The notes under the pieces are model-generated. The model made no database searches. It was not told the DNA's origin and saw only the letters and a list, made by a program, of their open reading frames with translations. Of a DNA stretch of 64,000 nt, positions 43,227 through 56,170 are shown in pieces. The stretch covers positions 1,076,001-1,140,000 of the forward strand of contig NW_026622985.1 of the NCBI RefSeq assembly GCF_023065955.2, in the 5' to 3' direction. Source of the stretch: Ursus arctos (taxonomy: Eukaryota > Chordata > Mammalia > Carnivora > Ursidae). The position numbers were made by a program, and so were the translations under genes. Each line of letters begins with the position of its first letter. The stretch's first letter is position 1.

Positions 43227-43320
43227 CCACCATTTTGCACCAAAGACGTCTCAAGAATTCTTTCTCAGTCGTCGGCTCTGGATTTCACCCCACTGAACCT
43301 CACCTGTACTTCATCAGTAT

Positions 43321-43440
43321 TTAGAGCCAATTCTGCTAAAAACACAGTACACAACCTGTCTTTGGTTTCCTTGATAGTAAAATTGGGGTATTGAGTAGAT
43401 GATCTCTAAGGCTCTGTCTAGACTTAACATTTTTGTTAAA
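43321..43440 (+). mobile_element. MIR3-like fragment, right of solo LTR
   Basis: TTTCCTTGATAGTAAAATTGGGG and GATGATCTCTAAGGCTCTGT match the MIR3 3' half. Together with 42570-42605 it shows the LTR landed in an old SINE. Confidence 0.6.
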
Positions 43441-43985
43441 TGGTTAGTTTAAAATGCTTAGTTAGGATAATTACACTGAAGTGCATGTCTTTATTCTCCC
43501 AAAGTTATTTGTGAAGTTTGAACACCTTCTTAACCATAGGGAGTCTTGACAGTATAGAACTTGATCCCTAGACCACATTCTTCAAACTCCCATTTCCTTT
43601 CTGAGCCAAATTTCAATAACAAACACAGAAGAGACCATCAAAAACAGTTGTGCTCACCAACATCCCATGTGTCCCTTTCCCAGCCTCCTTTGTAGTTATG
43701 CTGGAACTACATTTCTAGGTCAGGCTGAGGGTCTAGGAAAAGAGGCAGGTAAAAGTAGGCATGTCTCCTCCATGTCTCTCTTCTGCCTTGGCTGAGCTAG
43801 TAGCATCACAATTAAGGAAAGTCTGGATCCCTGAATCAGTGGACAGAGCAGACTTTGCCAACTGCTTTGAATGTTGAGTGGGTGATATATAACTTTAACT
43901 GAGGCAAGTCATTAAAATTTTTATATATTTTTTGTTACCACGGTTTAGCATGACAGATGCACGTACTTTGTATTGATTCCTAGCA
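43441..43985. other. Unique or unassigned sequence
   Basis: 43650-43880 (CACCAACATCCCATGTGTCC, CCCTTTCCCAGCCTCCTTTG) looks like an old DNA-transposon-type repeat I cannot name. The rest shows nothing. Confidence 0.35.
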
Positions 43986-45235
43986 ATGTAAATAAACAAA
44001 ATGTACCGGTTAGAAGGCAAAGATTTTCAGACTGGATTTAAAAAGCTGACCCAACTGTGTGCTGGCTATAAAAAACCGAAGTTAAATATAAAGACACATA
44101 TAGAATAAAAGAATGGGAAAAGGTATACCTTACTAACCCTAATCAAATGAAAGCTGGAGTGGTTATGTTATTACCAAAATATTACATGAAATATTTCAGA
44201 AGAAACAATAATGCTACAAATAAAGAAATTCATTTCGTAATGATAAAATGCCAATTCAACAAGAGGATATAACAATCCTAATGTTTATGTTTCTAAACAT
44301 TATAACAGATAACAGAGCTTCAAAGTACTTGGAACAAAATCTGATAACAGAAGAAAAATAAACAAATTCATAATTATAACCAGAGATTTCAATACCACTT
44401 TTCCAATAATCAATAGAACAAATAGAAAAAAATCAGTGATTATAGAAGACTTGACTAGCACTCTTATCCAGTTTGACCTAATTGACAATCATATACATCT
44501 CAATGCAACAACAGCAGAATATATATTATTTTCAAGTGCACCCAGAATATTTGGCAGAAGAGACTGTATTCTGTGTTATAAATTGAATAATAATACATCA
44601 TAAAAGATCTAAATTATATGAAGTATGTTCTTTTATGAAATGGAATCAAATTAAAAATCATTAATAGGAAGTTATCTAAATTGCACACTTCAATAACCCA
44701 TGGGATCAAGAAGAAATAAAAAATTAGAAACTATTTTGAATTGAGTGAAAATTAAAAGAAAACACACAAAAAATGTAGGATGTAGCTAAAGTAAAGCTTA
44801 GAGGAAATTTTATAACATTAATGCCTGTATTAGAAAGAAGAATGGGCTCAAATCAATGACCTAAGAAACTTAACAAATAATCTTGAGAACCTAGAAAAAG
44901 AAGAGCAAATTAAACTCAAACTGAACAGAAGAAAGGACTTAATAAAAATCAGAGTAGAAATTAATAAAATAGACAACAGAAAACTATAATCAATGAGATC
45001 ATGAGCTTTTTATTTTTAGATCAATAAAATTGATGAACTTCTAGCCAGACCAACAGAAGAAAATTGTGAAGACACAAATTATCAACATTAGGAATGAGAG
45101 ATAGGTCTTCATTATAAATTTACAGACATTAAAGAGAAAGTCAGGAAATATTATAATCAATTTTATGAAAATAAATTTGATAATTTAGATGAAATAGAGT
45201 GCTTGAAAGACATAAACTACCAAAGCTCACTCTGT
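43986..45235 (+). mobile_element. Ancient L1 or HAL1 ORF2 remnant
   Basis: AT-rich, stop-riddled ORF2-like sequence in L1 order: endonuclease-like part about 44340-44580, an AAGCTTAGAGGAAATTTTAT stretch near 44795, and GACAACAGAAAACTATAATC near 44975. Much more diverged than other L1s here. Confidence 0.65.
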
Positions 45236-45532
45236 CAAGAAGGAGATAGTCTGAGTAGCCCTGTTGGGAAACAATTCTCCATGTCTCTAGTGTTTCTGCA
45301 TGTCCTCTGAGCTGAGGCTCTGTTCTGGACTGTTTTTCACAGTCTTTTGTGTAGTCAACATCCTTGGAAGATAAAGATAGCATCTCCTTTTGGAGCAGAG
45401 AGTAGGTTTGTTTACTGTTCAGTATAATAACTTCTCCCTTCAAGGTAAAGGTCTGACATGTTTGCTAGCAGCTTGCATAATAAATAAAAGATAAACAAAA
45501 AAGACAAGATTAATAAAATATTTTGTGTTTTC
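45236..45532. other. Unique sequence
   Basis: No gene or clear repeat. A 100-codon minus frame (45443-45141) straddles the old L1 edge and looks like chance. Confidence 0.45.
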
Positions 45533-46016
45533 TTTTTTTTTTAATGTTTTTTTTTTTTATTACATTATGTTAGTCACCATACAGTACATCCCTGGTTTCT
45601 GATGCAAGGCTCGATGATTCATTAGTTGCGTATAACACTCAGTGCACCATGCAATACGTGCCCTCCTTACTACCCATCACCAGTCTATCCCATTCCCCCA
45701 CCCCCCTCCCCTCTGAAGCCCTCAGTCTGTTTCTCAGAGTCCACAGTCTCTCATGCTTCATTCCCCCTTCTGATTACTCCCCTTTCTTTATCCCTTTCTT
45801 CCCCTACCGATCTTCCTAGTTCTTATGTTCCATAGATGAGAGAAATCGTATGATAATTGTCTTTCTCTGCTTGACTTATTTCACTTAGCATTATCTCCTC
45901 CAGTGCCGTCCATGCTGCAGCAAATGTTGAGAACTCGTTCTTTCTGATAGCTGAGTAATATTCAATGGTATATATGGACCACAGCTTCTTAATCCAGTCA
46001 TCTGTTGAAGGGCATC
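45533..46016 (-). mobile_element. Truncated young L1 3' end
   Basis: T-tail, GTTAGTCACCATACAGTACATC, through to ORF2 end at GTTGAAGGGCATCTC. 5' truncated at 46016. Confidence 0.92.
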
Positions 46017-46231
46017 TCTAAGCTAGGAGTTCCTCAGCTGTGATAAAAATGCCTACAGCATTTGAACTTTTAACACATCCTGCGATTTTGTAGGTCTGGC
46101 TTTCTCATGTCAGGGACTTTTTAAGATTTTGTAAAGACAACACAGTTATCTTTCTTCTTCTTCCTTCTCTTTTTTTCTTTTTATTCTCACTCCCTCTCCT
46201 TTTCTTCCATGTTTGACTCCTTTTTCTCTTA

Positions 46232-47104
46232 AACTTTTAACAGCTTTATTGAAATACTATTCCCATACCATAAAATTCCTCCATTTAAAGTATACCATCC
46301 AGAGGTTTGTATTATATTTACCGAGTTATGCAAACATCACCATAATCTAATTTTAGAGTATTTTTATTACTTCTCAAAAGAAACCCTACACCCATTAATA
46401 GTCATTTCTTATTCCACACACCAGTACCAATCTACTTCTGTTTCTAAAGATTTGCCTATACTGGAGATTTCCTGTAAATGGAATTATACATAAGGTAGAC
46501 TTTTGCATCTGGCTTCTTTTATGTTTTCAAGATTGATGCATGTTGTGGTATGTAATGGGACTTCATTTCTTTCTATTGATAAATAACATTCCATTATACA
46601 GATACACCACATATTATTCATTCATTTATTGGTTCATGGGGATTTGGGTTGTCTCTACCTTTTCACTATCATTAATTAAAGCAACGATGAATATTCACAT
46701 GCAAGCCTTTGTGTGGCCATATGCTTTTCATTTCTCTTGTGTATATACCCAGGGGAGGTATTACTGGATCATATGGTAACTCTGCATTGAGCCTTTTGAG
46801 AAACTGTCAGACTGTTTTTCAAAGCACCTGCCCAATTCTGTGTTCTCATTAGCAGTATGTGAAGGTTCCAGTTTCTCCACACCCTCATCTACATTTGTTA
46901 TTATCTATCTTTCTGATTATAGCTATCCTAGGGGATGTGAAGTGGTATCTCTGTGGTTTTGATTTGCATTACCGTAAGGACCAATTATTAAGCATCCTTT
47001 CATGTGCTTATTGGCCATTTGAATATATTCTTTGGAGAATAATCTGTTTAAACATTTTGCTTTTTTTCAATTGGGTTTTTTGTCTTTTTATTACTGAGGT
47101 TTTG
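46232..47104 (-). mobile_element. Old L1 3' end, minus strand
   Basis: AACAGCTTTATTGAAATAC, GAATTATACATAAGGTAG and CATTCCATTATACAGATAC in reverse: L1MB/ME-type 3'UTR into the ORF2 C-terminus. The next L1 abuts its right end. Confidence 0.8.
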
Positions 47105-47889
47105 AAATTTGTTTAAATTCAATTAGCCAACATATAGTACATCATTGGTTTTTGATGTAGTGTTCAATAATTCATTAATTGCTTATAACACCCACTGTTC
47201 ATCACATCACATGCCTTCCTTAATACCCATCACCCAGTTACCCCTTCCCTCCACCCACCTCCCTTTCCACAACCCTCAGTTTGTTTCCCAGAGTCAAGAG
47301 TCTCTCATGGTTTGTCTCTCTCTCTGATTTCTTCCCATTCAGTTTTCCTTCCCTTGCCCTATAGTTCTTTGCCCTATTCCTTATATTGCACATATGAGTG
47401 AAATCATATGATAATTGTCTTTCTCCAATTGACTTATTTCACTTAGCATAATACCCTCCAGCTCCATCCATGTCAGTGTAAGTAGTAGGTATTCATCCTT
47501 TCTGATGGCTGAGTCATATTTCATTGTATATATGAGCCACATCTTCTTTATCCATTCATCTGTTGAAGGACATCTCAACTCTTTCCGCAGTTTGACTATT
47601 GCTGACGTTGCTGCTATGAACATTGGGCTGCAGGTGCCCCTTCTTTTCACTACATCTGTATCTTTGGGGTAAATACTCAGTAGTGCAATTGGGTCATAGG
47701 GTAGCTCTATTTTTAACTTCATGAGGAACTTCCGTACTGTTTTCCAGAGTGGTTGCACCAGCTTGCATTCCCACCAACGGTGTAAGAGGGTTCCTCTATG
47801 TCCTCATACTCCCCAACATTTGTTGTTCCCTGTCTTGTTAATTTTAGCCATTCTAACTGGAGTAAGGTGGTATCTTACTGTGGTTGTTT

Positions 47890-48003
47890 TTTTAACTTTG
47901 TCATTTGACTTTATTTTATTATTATTTTTTAATAATAATTTTTTATTATGTTATGTTAGTCACCATACAGTATATCCTTAGTTTTTGATGTAGTGGTCCA
48001 TGA
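47890..48003 (-). mobile_element. Very short L1 3' tail inserted in L1
   Basis: T-rich tail plus about 65 bp of L1 3' terminus (GTTAGTCACCATACAGTATATC). It interrupts ORF2 between the CTGTGGTT and TTTGCATTTCCCTG parts, which are continuous in the sister copy at 13618. Confidence 0.85.
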
Positions 48004-49769
48004 TTCATTTGCATTTCCCTGTTGGCAAGTGATGTGGAGCATTTTTTCATGTATCTCTTGGACATTTGTATATCTTCTTTGGAGAAGTGTCTGTTCATGT
48101 CTTATGCCCATTTCTTGACTGGATTATTTGTTTTTTGGATGTTGAGTTTGATAAGATCTTTATAGATCTTGGATACCAGCCCTTTATCTGATACGTCATT
48201 TGCAAATATCTTCTCCCTTTCCATTGGTTGCCTTTAGTTTTGTTGACTATTTCCTTTGCTGTGCAGAAGCTTTTTATCTTGATGAAGTCCTAATAGTTCA
48301 TTTTTGCTTTTCTTTCCCTTGGCTTTAGAGATGTGTCTTGCAAGAAGTTGCTGTGGCCCAAGTCAAAGAGGTTATGGCTTGTGTTCTTCTCTAGGATTTT
48401 GGTGGATTCCTCTCTTACATTGAGGTCTTTCATCAATTTCGAGTTTGTCTTTGTGTATGGTGTAAGAGAATGGTCCAGTTTCATTCTTCTGCATGTGGCT
48501 TTCCAATTTTTGCACCACCATTTATTGAAGAGACTGTCTTTTCCATTGGATATTCTGTCCTGATTTGTCAAAGATTAGTTGACCTAGAATTGAGGGTCCA
48601 TTTCTGGGCTCTATTCTGTTCCATTGATCTATGTGCCTCTTTTTGTGCCAATACCATGCTGTCTTGATGATCACAGCTTTGTAATATAGCTTGAAGTCAG
48701 GCATTGTGATGCCTCCAGCTTTGGGCTTCTTTTTCAATATTCCCCTGGTGATTCAGGGTCTTTTCTGGTTCGGTACAAATTTTAGGATTGTTTGTTCCAG
48801 CTCTGTGAAAAGTGTCAATGGTATTTTGATGGGGATTGCATTGAAAGTGTAGCTTGCTCTGGGTAGCATAGACATTTTCACAATATTTATTCTTCCAGTC
48901 CATGAGCATGTAATGTTTTTCCATCTCTTTGTGTCTTCCTCATTTTCTTTCATAAGTGTTCTGTAGTTTCTGGAGTACAGATCATTTACTTCTTTGGTTA
49001 GGTTTATTCCTAGGTGGGGCAGATGGCAGTCTTGGTTTTTGGTGCTATTGTAGATAGAATCAATTCCTTAATTTCTCTTTCTTCAGTCACATGTTTAGTG
49101 TATAGAAATGCAACTGATTTCTGTGCATTGATTTTGTATCCTGACACGTTGCTGAATTGCTGTATGAATTCTGGTAATTTTGGGGTGGAGTCTTTTGGAT
49201 TCTCCACATAAAGTATCAGGTCATCTGTGAAGACCAGAGGGTTTTACTTCTTCTCTGCCAATTTGAATGCCTTTATTTCTTTTTGTTGTCTGATGTCTGA
49301 GGCTAAAACTTCTAGTACTATGTTGAAAAATAGTGATGAGAGTGGGCATCCTTGCTCTGTTCCTGAACTTAAGGGAAAAGCTCTTGGCTTTCTCCCATTG
49401 TGAATCATATTTGCTGTGGGTCTTTCATAGATGACTTTTATGATATTGAGATATGTTCCCTCTATCCCTATACTTTGAAGAGTTTTAATCAGGAAAGGAT
49501 ACTGTATTTTGTCAAATGCTTTTTCTACATCAATTGACAGGATCATATGGTTCTTGTCTCTTGTTTTGTTAATGAGCACTATCATGTTGATTGATTTGTG
49601 AATGCTAAACCACCCTTGTATCCCAGGAATAAATCCCACCTGGTCGTGGTGAATAATCCTTTTAATGTACTTTTGATCCTATTGGCTAGGATCTTCATGA
49701 GTACTTTGGCATCCATGTTCATCAGGGATATTGGTCTGTATTTCTCCTTTTTGATGGGGTCTTTGATTT

Positions 49770-49962
49770 TTTTTTTTAAAGATTTTATTTATTTATTTGA
49801 CAGAGAGACAGCCAGCCAGATAGGAAACACAAGCAGGGGGAGTAGGAGAGGAAGAAGCAGGCTTCCAGCAGAGGAGCCTGACATGGGGCTCTATCCCATA
49901 TCGCTGGAATCACGCCCTGAGCCGAAGGCAGGCGCTTAACGACTGTGCTACCCAGGCGCCCC
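49770..49962 (-). mobile_element. Young can-SINE in L1 ORF2
   Basis: Minus-strand. Target duplication GGGGTCTTTGATTT at 49756-49769 and 49963-49976, perfect over 14 bp. Confidence 0.96.
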
Positions 49963-52803
49963 GGGGTCTTTGATTTGGGATCAGGGTAATGCTGGCCTCA
50001 TAGAACGAGTTTGGACGTTTTCCTTCCATTTCTATTTTTGAAACAGCTTCAGTAGAATAGGTATGTTTTCTTCTTTAATGTTTGGTAGAATTCCAATGGA
50101 AAGCCATCTGGCCCTGGACTCTCGTTTTTTGGGAGTTTTTTTTTTTTTTATTACTGCTTCAATTTCCTTGCCGGTTATTGGTCTATTCAGATTGTCCATT
50201 TCTTTCTGTTTCAGTCTTGGTAGTTTATAAGTTTCCAGCAATGCATCCACTTCTTCCAGAATGCCTAATTGGCATATAGCTGCTGCTAATATATTCTAAC
50301 AATTGACTCTATTTCTTTGGTATTGGTCATGATTTCTCCCCTTTCATTCATGATTTTGTTAATTTAGGTCCCTTCTCTTTTCTTTTGGATAAGCCTGGTC
50401 AGAGGTTTATCGATCTTATCAATTCTTTCAGCTTCTAGTTTCATTGATCTATTCTATTGTTATTCAGGTTTCTAGTTCATTGATGTCTGCTCTAATCTTT
50501 ATTATTTCTCTTCCCCTCCTTGGTTTAGGCTTTATTTGCTGTTCTTTCCCCAGGTCCTTTAGGTGTAAGGTTAGCTTGTGCATTTGGGATTTTTATACTT
50601 TTTTGAGAAAGGCTTGTATTGCTATGTCCTCCCTCTTAGGACTGCCTTCTCAGTATCCCATAGGTTTTGAACCAATGTGTTTTCATTCTCATTGGTTTGC
50701 ATGAATTGTTGGAGTTCTTCTTTAATTTCCTGGTTGACCCATTCATTGTTTATCAGGATGCTTTTTAACCTCCAAGTATTTGAGTTCCTTCCAAATTTCT
50801 TCTTGTGATTGAGTTCCAGTTTCAAAGCATTGTGGTCTGAACATATGTTGGGAATAATCTCAATCTTGTGGTATCGACTGAGACCTGATTTGTGACCCAG
50901 TATGTGATCTATTCTGGAGAAAGTTCCATGTGCTTTCGAGAAGAATGCGTATTGTGTTGCTTTTGGGTGGAATGTTCTGTATATGGTGTGAAGACCATCT
51001 GGTCCAATGTGTCATTCAAAGCTCTTGTTTCTTTGTTGATCATCTGCTTAGATGATGTGTCCATTGCTGTGAGTGGGATGTTGAAGTCCCCTACCATTAA
51101 TGTATTATTGTCAATGTGTTTCTTTACTTTGGTTATTAATTAGTTTATATAATTGGCTGCTCCCATGTTAGGGGTATAAATATTTACAGTTGTTAGATCT
51201 TCTTGTTGGAGAGACGCTTTAAGTGTGATATAGTGTCCCTCTACATCTCTTACTACAGCCTTTGATTTAAAATCTAATTTGTTTGATATGAGGATTGCTA
51301 CCCCAGCTTTCTTTTGAGGTTCATTAACATGGTAAATAGTTCTCCATCCCCTCACCTTCAGTCTGGAGGTGTCTTTGGGTTCAAAGTATATGGGTGGGTC
51401 CTGTTTTTTTTATCCAATCTGATACCCTGTGTCTTTTTGTTGGAGCATTCAGCCCATTTACATTCAGAGTAATTATTGAAAGATATGAATTTAATGTCAT
51501 TTTATTGCTTGCAAAGTCCCTGTTTCTGTCAATTGTGTCTGTTTCTTTCTGATCTATGTTACTCTTGGGGTCTCTCTCTGATTACAGAATCCCCCTTAAT
51601 ATTTCTTGAAGGGCTGGCTTAGTGGTCACATATTCTTTCAGTTTCTGTCTATCCTGGAGTCTCTTATCTCTTCATCCATTCTGAATAACAGCCTTGCTAG
51701 ATAAAGTACACTTGGCTACATATTCTTCTCATTTAGTATCCTGAATATGTCTTGCTAGGTCTTTCTGGCTTGCCAGGTTTCTATGGATAGGTCTGATCTT
51801 ATTCTGATGTTCCTCCCTCCATATGTAGGGAACGTCCTCTCCCTAGGTACTTTCAGGATAGTTTCTTTGGCTGTAAGATTTGCAAGCTTCGCTATTTTAT
51901 GTTGGGGTTTGGGTCTATTTTTATTGATTTTGGGAGGGGTCCTTTCTGCCTCTCGTTTGTGAATGTTTGTTTCCTTCCCAAGATTAGGGAAGTTGTCAGC
52001 TATGATTTGCTGAAATCTACCTTCTAACCCTTTCTCTCTCCACCCTCTCTGGCATCCCAATAATTCTGACACTGGAACATTTCATGGCATCATTAATCTC
52101 TCTAATCCTTTTCTTCATGTGTTACTACTTGCCTATCTCTGTTTTCCTCAACTTCCTTCCTTTCCATCAGCTTCTCTTTTAGATCACTTATTCTCTCTCA
52201 TTTACCCTGGTGGTTAGAGTATCCAGTTTAGACTGCATCTCATTCATAACATTTTTAAGTTTGGCCTGATTAGATCTCATTTCTGCCCTTAGAGAATCTA
52301 TATTGTCACTAATACTTTTTTCAACCCTAGTTATTGACCTCATGATTGCTATCCTGAATTCTAACTCTGACATCTTGCTTAATCCATATCCATTAGTTCT
52401 ATGGAAGAGGATATTATCTCTGGTTCTTTTATTTGTTGAGAGTTCCTCCTCCTACTCATTCTGTTAAGGGTTGCTTGAGCAAATGAACCGAGTCCAAAAT
52501 ATCAACCATGACTGAAGCAAGATGCACCCTACCAAAATCCGGAGTGGTCGGAAGCCACCACCAAAAAACAAAGCCGAAATAATACACAAGAGTTAAAAAA
52601 TTAAAAAAAAAATTAGGTTAAGAAATTTTTAAAAAGGGAGAAAAGGGGAGGGGAAGAGAGACTATAATCTCTCAGTGTAGACAAAGCAGGGTGTTTCACT
52701 TGTTCCTGGGTGAGTTTTGGTCTGTGTGGTAGAAGACACTACATCCCAAAATTGCAAGGAAAATAAAACTTATATATCTAACAAGATAAAATTGAATAGA
52801 GTT

Positions 52804-53013
52804 TATTTTTATTTTTTTTTAACCTTTTTTTTTATTTTTTAATAATGATTTTTTATTATATTATGTTAGTCACCATACAGTACATCCCCGGTTTTCGATG
52901 TAAGGCTCGATGATTCATTAGTTGTGTATAACACCCAGTGCACCATGCAATATGTGCCCTCCTTACTACCCATCACCGGTCTATCCCATTCCCCCACCCC
53001 CCTCCCCTCTGTA
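52804..53013 (-). mobile_element. Short young L1 3' tail inserted in L1 5'UTR
   Basis: T-tail and about 165 bp of L1 3'UTR (GTTAGTCACCATACAGTACATC to CCCCTCCCCTCTG). It closely resembles the L1 tail at 45540 and belongs to a younger subfamily than its host. Confidence 0.88.
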
Positions 53014-54122
53014 GCGTTTAAAAAGGACCAAAATGCAGCATACATCTATAAAAAATATAGGTGTGAAAAAGTAGAAGTTAAAAAGCAGCTATGAAATATA
53101 AGTTGATATAATAAACACCTAATTGAAACGAGAAAATGATAAAAAGGGGAAAAAAGAGAAAACGCATAAGAAAAAGAAAAAAAGAAGAAAAGGAGAATTT
53201 TATCTGAAAAATAAACAAGTTATGAGGTGACACCTGGATCTCAATATACTATTTTCCTCTGGTGTTGGAATTTTACATTCTTGTGGGATCCATAGTCTAG
53301 TCCTCCACCTGTTTTTCCAATCTGTCCCCTGGGGGAGGGGCCTGCCTGCTCTTTCTCAGGTAACCCTGCCTGCACTGCAACTCTCTCAGAGGTAGTCCCA
53401 GGGGCCTGGGAATGCCACTGCCCTTTGTGATTATAAAACCAGGAGCGGCTGTGGATTCCCACACACCCGAAGCTCAAGGATCATGTCTGGGTGCCATTCT
53501 CATGCCCTTTCTGGGCTGCTACCATCCTGTGAGTTTTTGCCCAGTTGGACACAGGTTCCAGACTTTTTCAGGCTGCTTGGGAAAAGAGCAATTATCCATC
53601 TGCCTGGCTTGGGGTTTATGGTGATCTGAGCTGAGAGTCCCTTCCTGGGCTTGCTGACCATAACCTGCTTCCTGGCTCTACTGCCTGGGCAGTCTACTGG
53701 CTCAGGTTCCCCCTTTTGCTCTGTGGTTCCTTGTATCCTGAGACCACAATGCCCTACCTAGAATTCTGACTTGTCATTTCCAGAGGCCCTTTCAGAGAGG
53801 GATGTCTCTTCCTAGAGCAGATTTCTAAGGGTTCCAATTTTGTGCTCTGGTGTTATATCCCTTTCTAGAAGCTGGCTTATGGAGGCTCCCTCCCCCTTCT
53901 GTTTATCTTCTGATATCTCCCCACAGATTCAGGACTTCACACATCCTACCTTGCAAAAAGCAGTTGCTTTTCTGTTTGTAGAGATCCAGATAAATATTCT
54001 TACATCTCAGGCTGATTTCGTGTGTTCAAAATGGTTTGATAGATATCCAGCTAAATTCAGGGGACCAATTGAAACGGGATCCCCTACTTCACCATCTTGC
54101 CTCATTCTATTCCTTGTAATAG

Positions 54123-54316
54123 TTTTTTTAAAAAATTTTATTTTATTTATTTGAGAGAGAGAGTAAGGGGAGGGCCAGAAAGAGAAAGAATCTCAAGTAG
54201 ACTACCCACTGAAATTGGACCTAGAGGCAAGTTTTGATCCCAGGACCCCGAGATCATGACCTTAGCCAAAATCAGGGGTTGAATGCTTGGCCAACTGAGC
54301 CACCCAGGTGTCCCAC
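54123..54316 (-). mobile_element. Older can-SINE
   Basis: Diverged minus-strand can-SINE, head at right (GCCAACTGAGCCACCCAGG). Flanks CCTTGTAATAGTTTTTT and CCCTGTAACACTTTTTA are an imperfect target duplication. Confidence 0.87.
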
Positions 54317-54329
54317 CCTGTAACACTTT

Positions 54330-54445
54330 TTATTTCTATGATGTTGATAGTGATGTCCCCTCTTTATTTTTGATTTTTGTAATTCGAGTTTTCTCTTTTT
54401 CTCTGGTCAATTTAGCTAAAAGTTTATAAATTCTCCTCTTATTTT
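54330..54445 (-). mobile_element. Old L1 ORF2 fragment
   Basis: GATGTCCCCTCTTTATTTTTG, TTGTAATTCGAGTTTTCTC and TCAATTTAGCTAAAAGTTTA are L1M ORF2 in reverse. Confidence 0.6.
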
Positions 54446-56170
54446 TCTTTCCTTTGTCATCATCACTGAGATGACAATATCCATAGTATAGGACAAATTC
54501 TATATAGTCTCTGAGATAGTTAATTTAAATTTGGCCTATAGAGCAAGTTAATTTATATAGAATAAGTTAAATTTAATATATAGTTAACATAAGTGTTACT
54601 AAGATAATAATACCAATTCCTTATTGCAGAATTGGTGAACTGGAATAGAATTGCCTTTACTGCTTAGACCATGCTTTATTCTTGGGGTAGTTCAGCTACT
54701 CTTGCTTATTTGATATTATTTACTGGTGCACTTCTGTGTTTCATATCGATTCCTAATGCATTCTGGCTCATGAAGAACCATTTCTTTCCATGGACTTGAA
54801 CAAGTAAATATAGGAACTACAGAAAAGTCTTAATATTTGTCTTTAGTTGTTTTAAGATAGCAGTTATTAAATGATTTCTCATTCCGTCACTCTGATGAAT
54901 GTTGTGCTCTCTTCAGTAGCAGCAGTGGGAGACTGAAAGAGGGTGCTTCACTGGGCACTGGGGGTACATATCAGAATTTCTGGGAGACATTTGCAGTTCA
55001 AATGGCCTCCTCTGATGATTCTAAAATGCTGGATCAGAATTCTGCTTATTATAAGGGCAGATTTTAAGGTATGATGTGGCCATCTGCTCTATTTGTATTT
55101 CAACCACTTTACACTCATAGCTGTAATCTACAAATTAAACTCCATGCATTGGATGTTATCTGTAGTTTCCATCTGACTCTATAAATCAAAGTATATAATC
55201 TAGACCCTGAATACTCCAGCCAGGGCACAACTAATATAAAATAAATGTTCCTTGATATCATTATTTCCTTATTATAATAACTTAATGAAGGATTATTTTT
55301 ATAACAGCTCTTAGATATAAAACTGAAATTTGTTTGCACCATGAAATTAAGTTTTAGGCCTTTTAATAGCTTAGTGATAATAAACCAAGGAGTTGTCTGA
55401 ATGCTCTTTTAGAACAAAGATGAGTATGCTAAGACAATAAGCATGCAGCTTCATAAATCATGCATTATCAGAATGTGTCATTTAGTTTAACCCAGCAGGG
55501 TCACCACTAAGCTGCAAGTAAGTCATTTGACAAAACACCCCTGAACACAGTTGCAGTTGGCTTAAATCCCAGACAGAACTGAGATTGTAGGAGTTTGCTT
55601 CTAAAATTCTCAGTACTGCCTTTCTGAAGCTTTCTCCATCCTCTGTAAATTCTCCTTTCCTGGTTATCTTCCTCATTTAGATGCCCAGAATCAATCTATT
55701 CCCCCACTGGCATAAGAAAAGACTTGATTAGCTATTGATACTTCAACCAACATTTACACTTTAAAATTTTTATCACTGACTTAGCAGTAAATTCAAGCTA
55801 ACTAACTTAATGGTCAGAATGTGGGGGATGTTTTTTTTACCCAGTAAGATTTTGAAATCACAATGTGGTTATTTGTCAATGCAGCCTCAAAAGGGAACTG
55901 TAGGAAGCTTTCAAGGGGACTTGGTGGCTGGGATCCTGGCTCTTCTGGGGTTAATAAGATGCAGTGGAGGAAAGACCTGATGCCTGCTGCACTCAAATGA
56001 ATGTCTGTCTGTTGAGGAGAGCTGAAAACCAAAACTGGGGAACTTTTCATGCTTCTCTTCTCCTGGACAATCACATCATTGTGTCTTCTCTTTTCAAATC
56101 CCCAACACCTTTATTGCTACCTCCTGGTGGTGAGAAGAGTCTTTGTGCTAGAGCTTTTGTGAGTAGTTTT
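54446..56170. other. Unique sequence
   Basis: About 1.7 kb with no recognised gene or repeat; AT-rich. Frames of 60-86 codons (55115-55342, 55482-55676, 55814-56074) show nothing. Confidence 0.5.

Larger units (their letters stand above)
42606..43316 (+). mobile_element. Solo ERV LTR (long-U3 form)
   Basis: 711 bp, TGATGAGG to TTCATCA, with perfect inverted ends TGATGA/TCATCA. GTAT flanks both sides (42602-42605, 43317-43320), a perfect 4-bp target duplication. U3 has a TATA box, and R has a polyadenylation signal. No internal proviral sequence remains, so it arose by LTR-LTR recombination. It is one of the least degraded copies in the window. Confidence 0.95.
47105..54106 (-). mobile_element. 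Nearly full-length L1, minus strand, decayed
   Basis: About 6.5 kb of L1 plus three insertions. Right to left: 5'UTR start near 54106 (reverse reads GCAAGATGGTGAAGTAGG), 5'UTR to about 52400, ORF1 remnant about 52373-51590, ORF2 about 51470-47390, 3'UTR. Landmarks are ORF1 MSELEFRIAIMRS (52373), [14 protein letters not shown] (frame 49639-49244), the endonuclease frames 51355-51140, 51097-50909 and 50825-50622, and the C-terminal CPSTDEWIKKMW (47758-47381). Frameshifts split ORF2 into at least ten frames. Inserted are a SINE (49770-49962) and two short L1 tails (47890-48003, 52804-53013). Confidence 0.9.
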
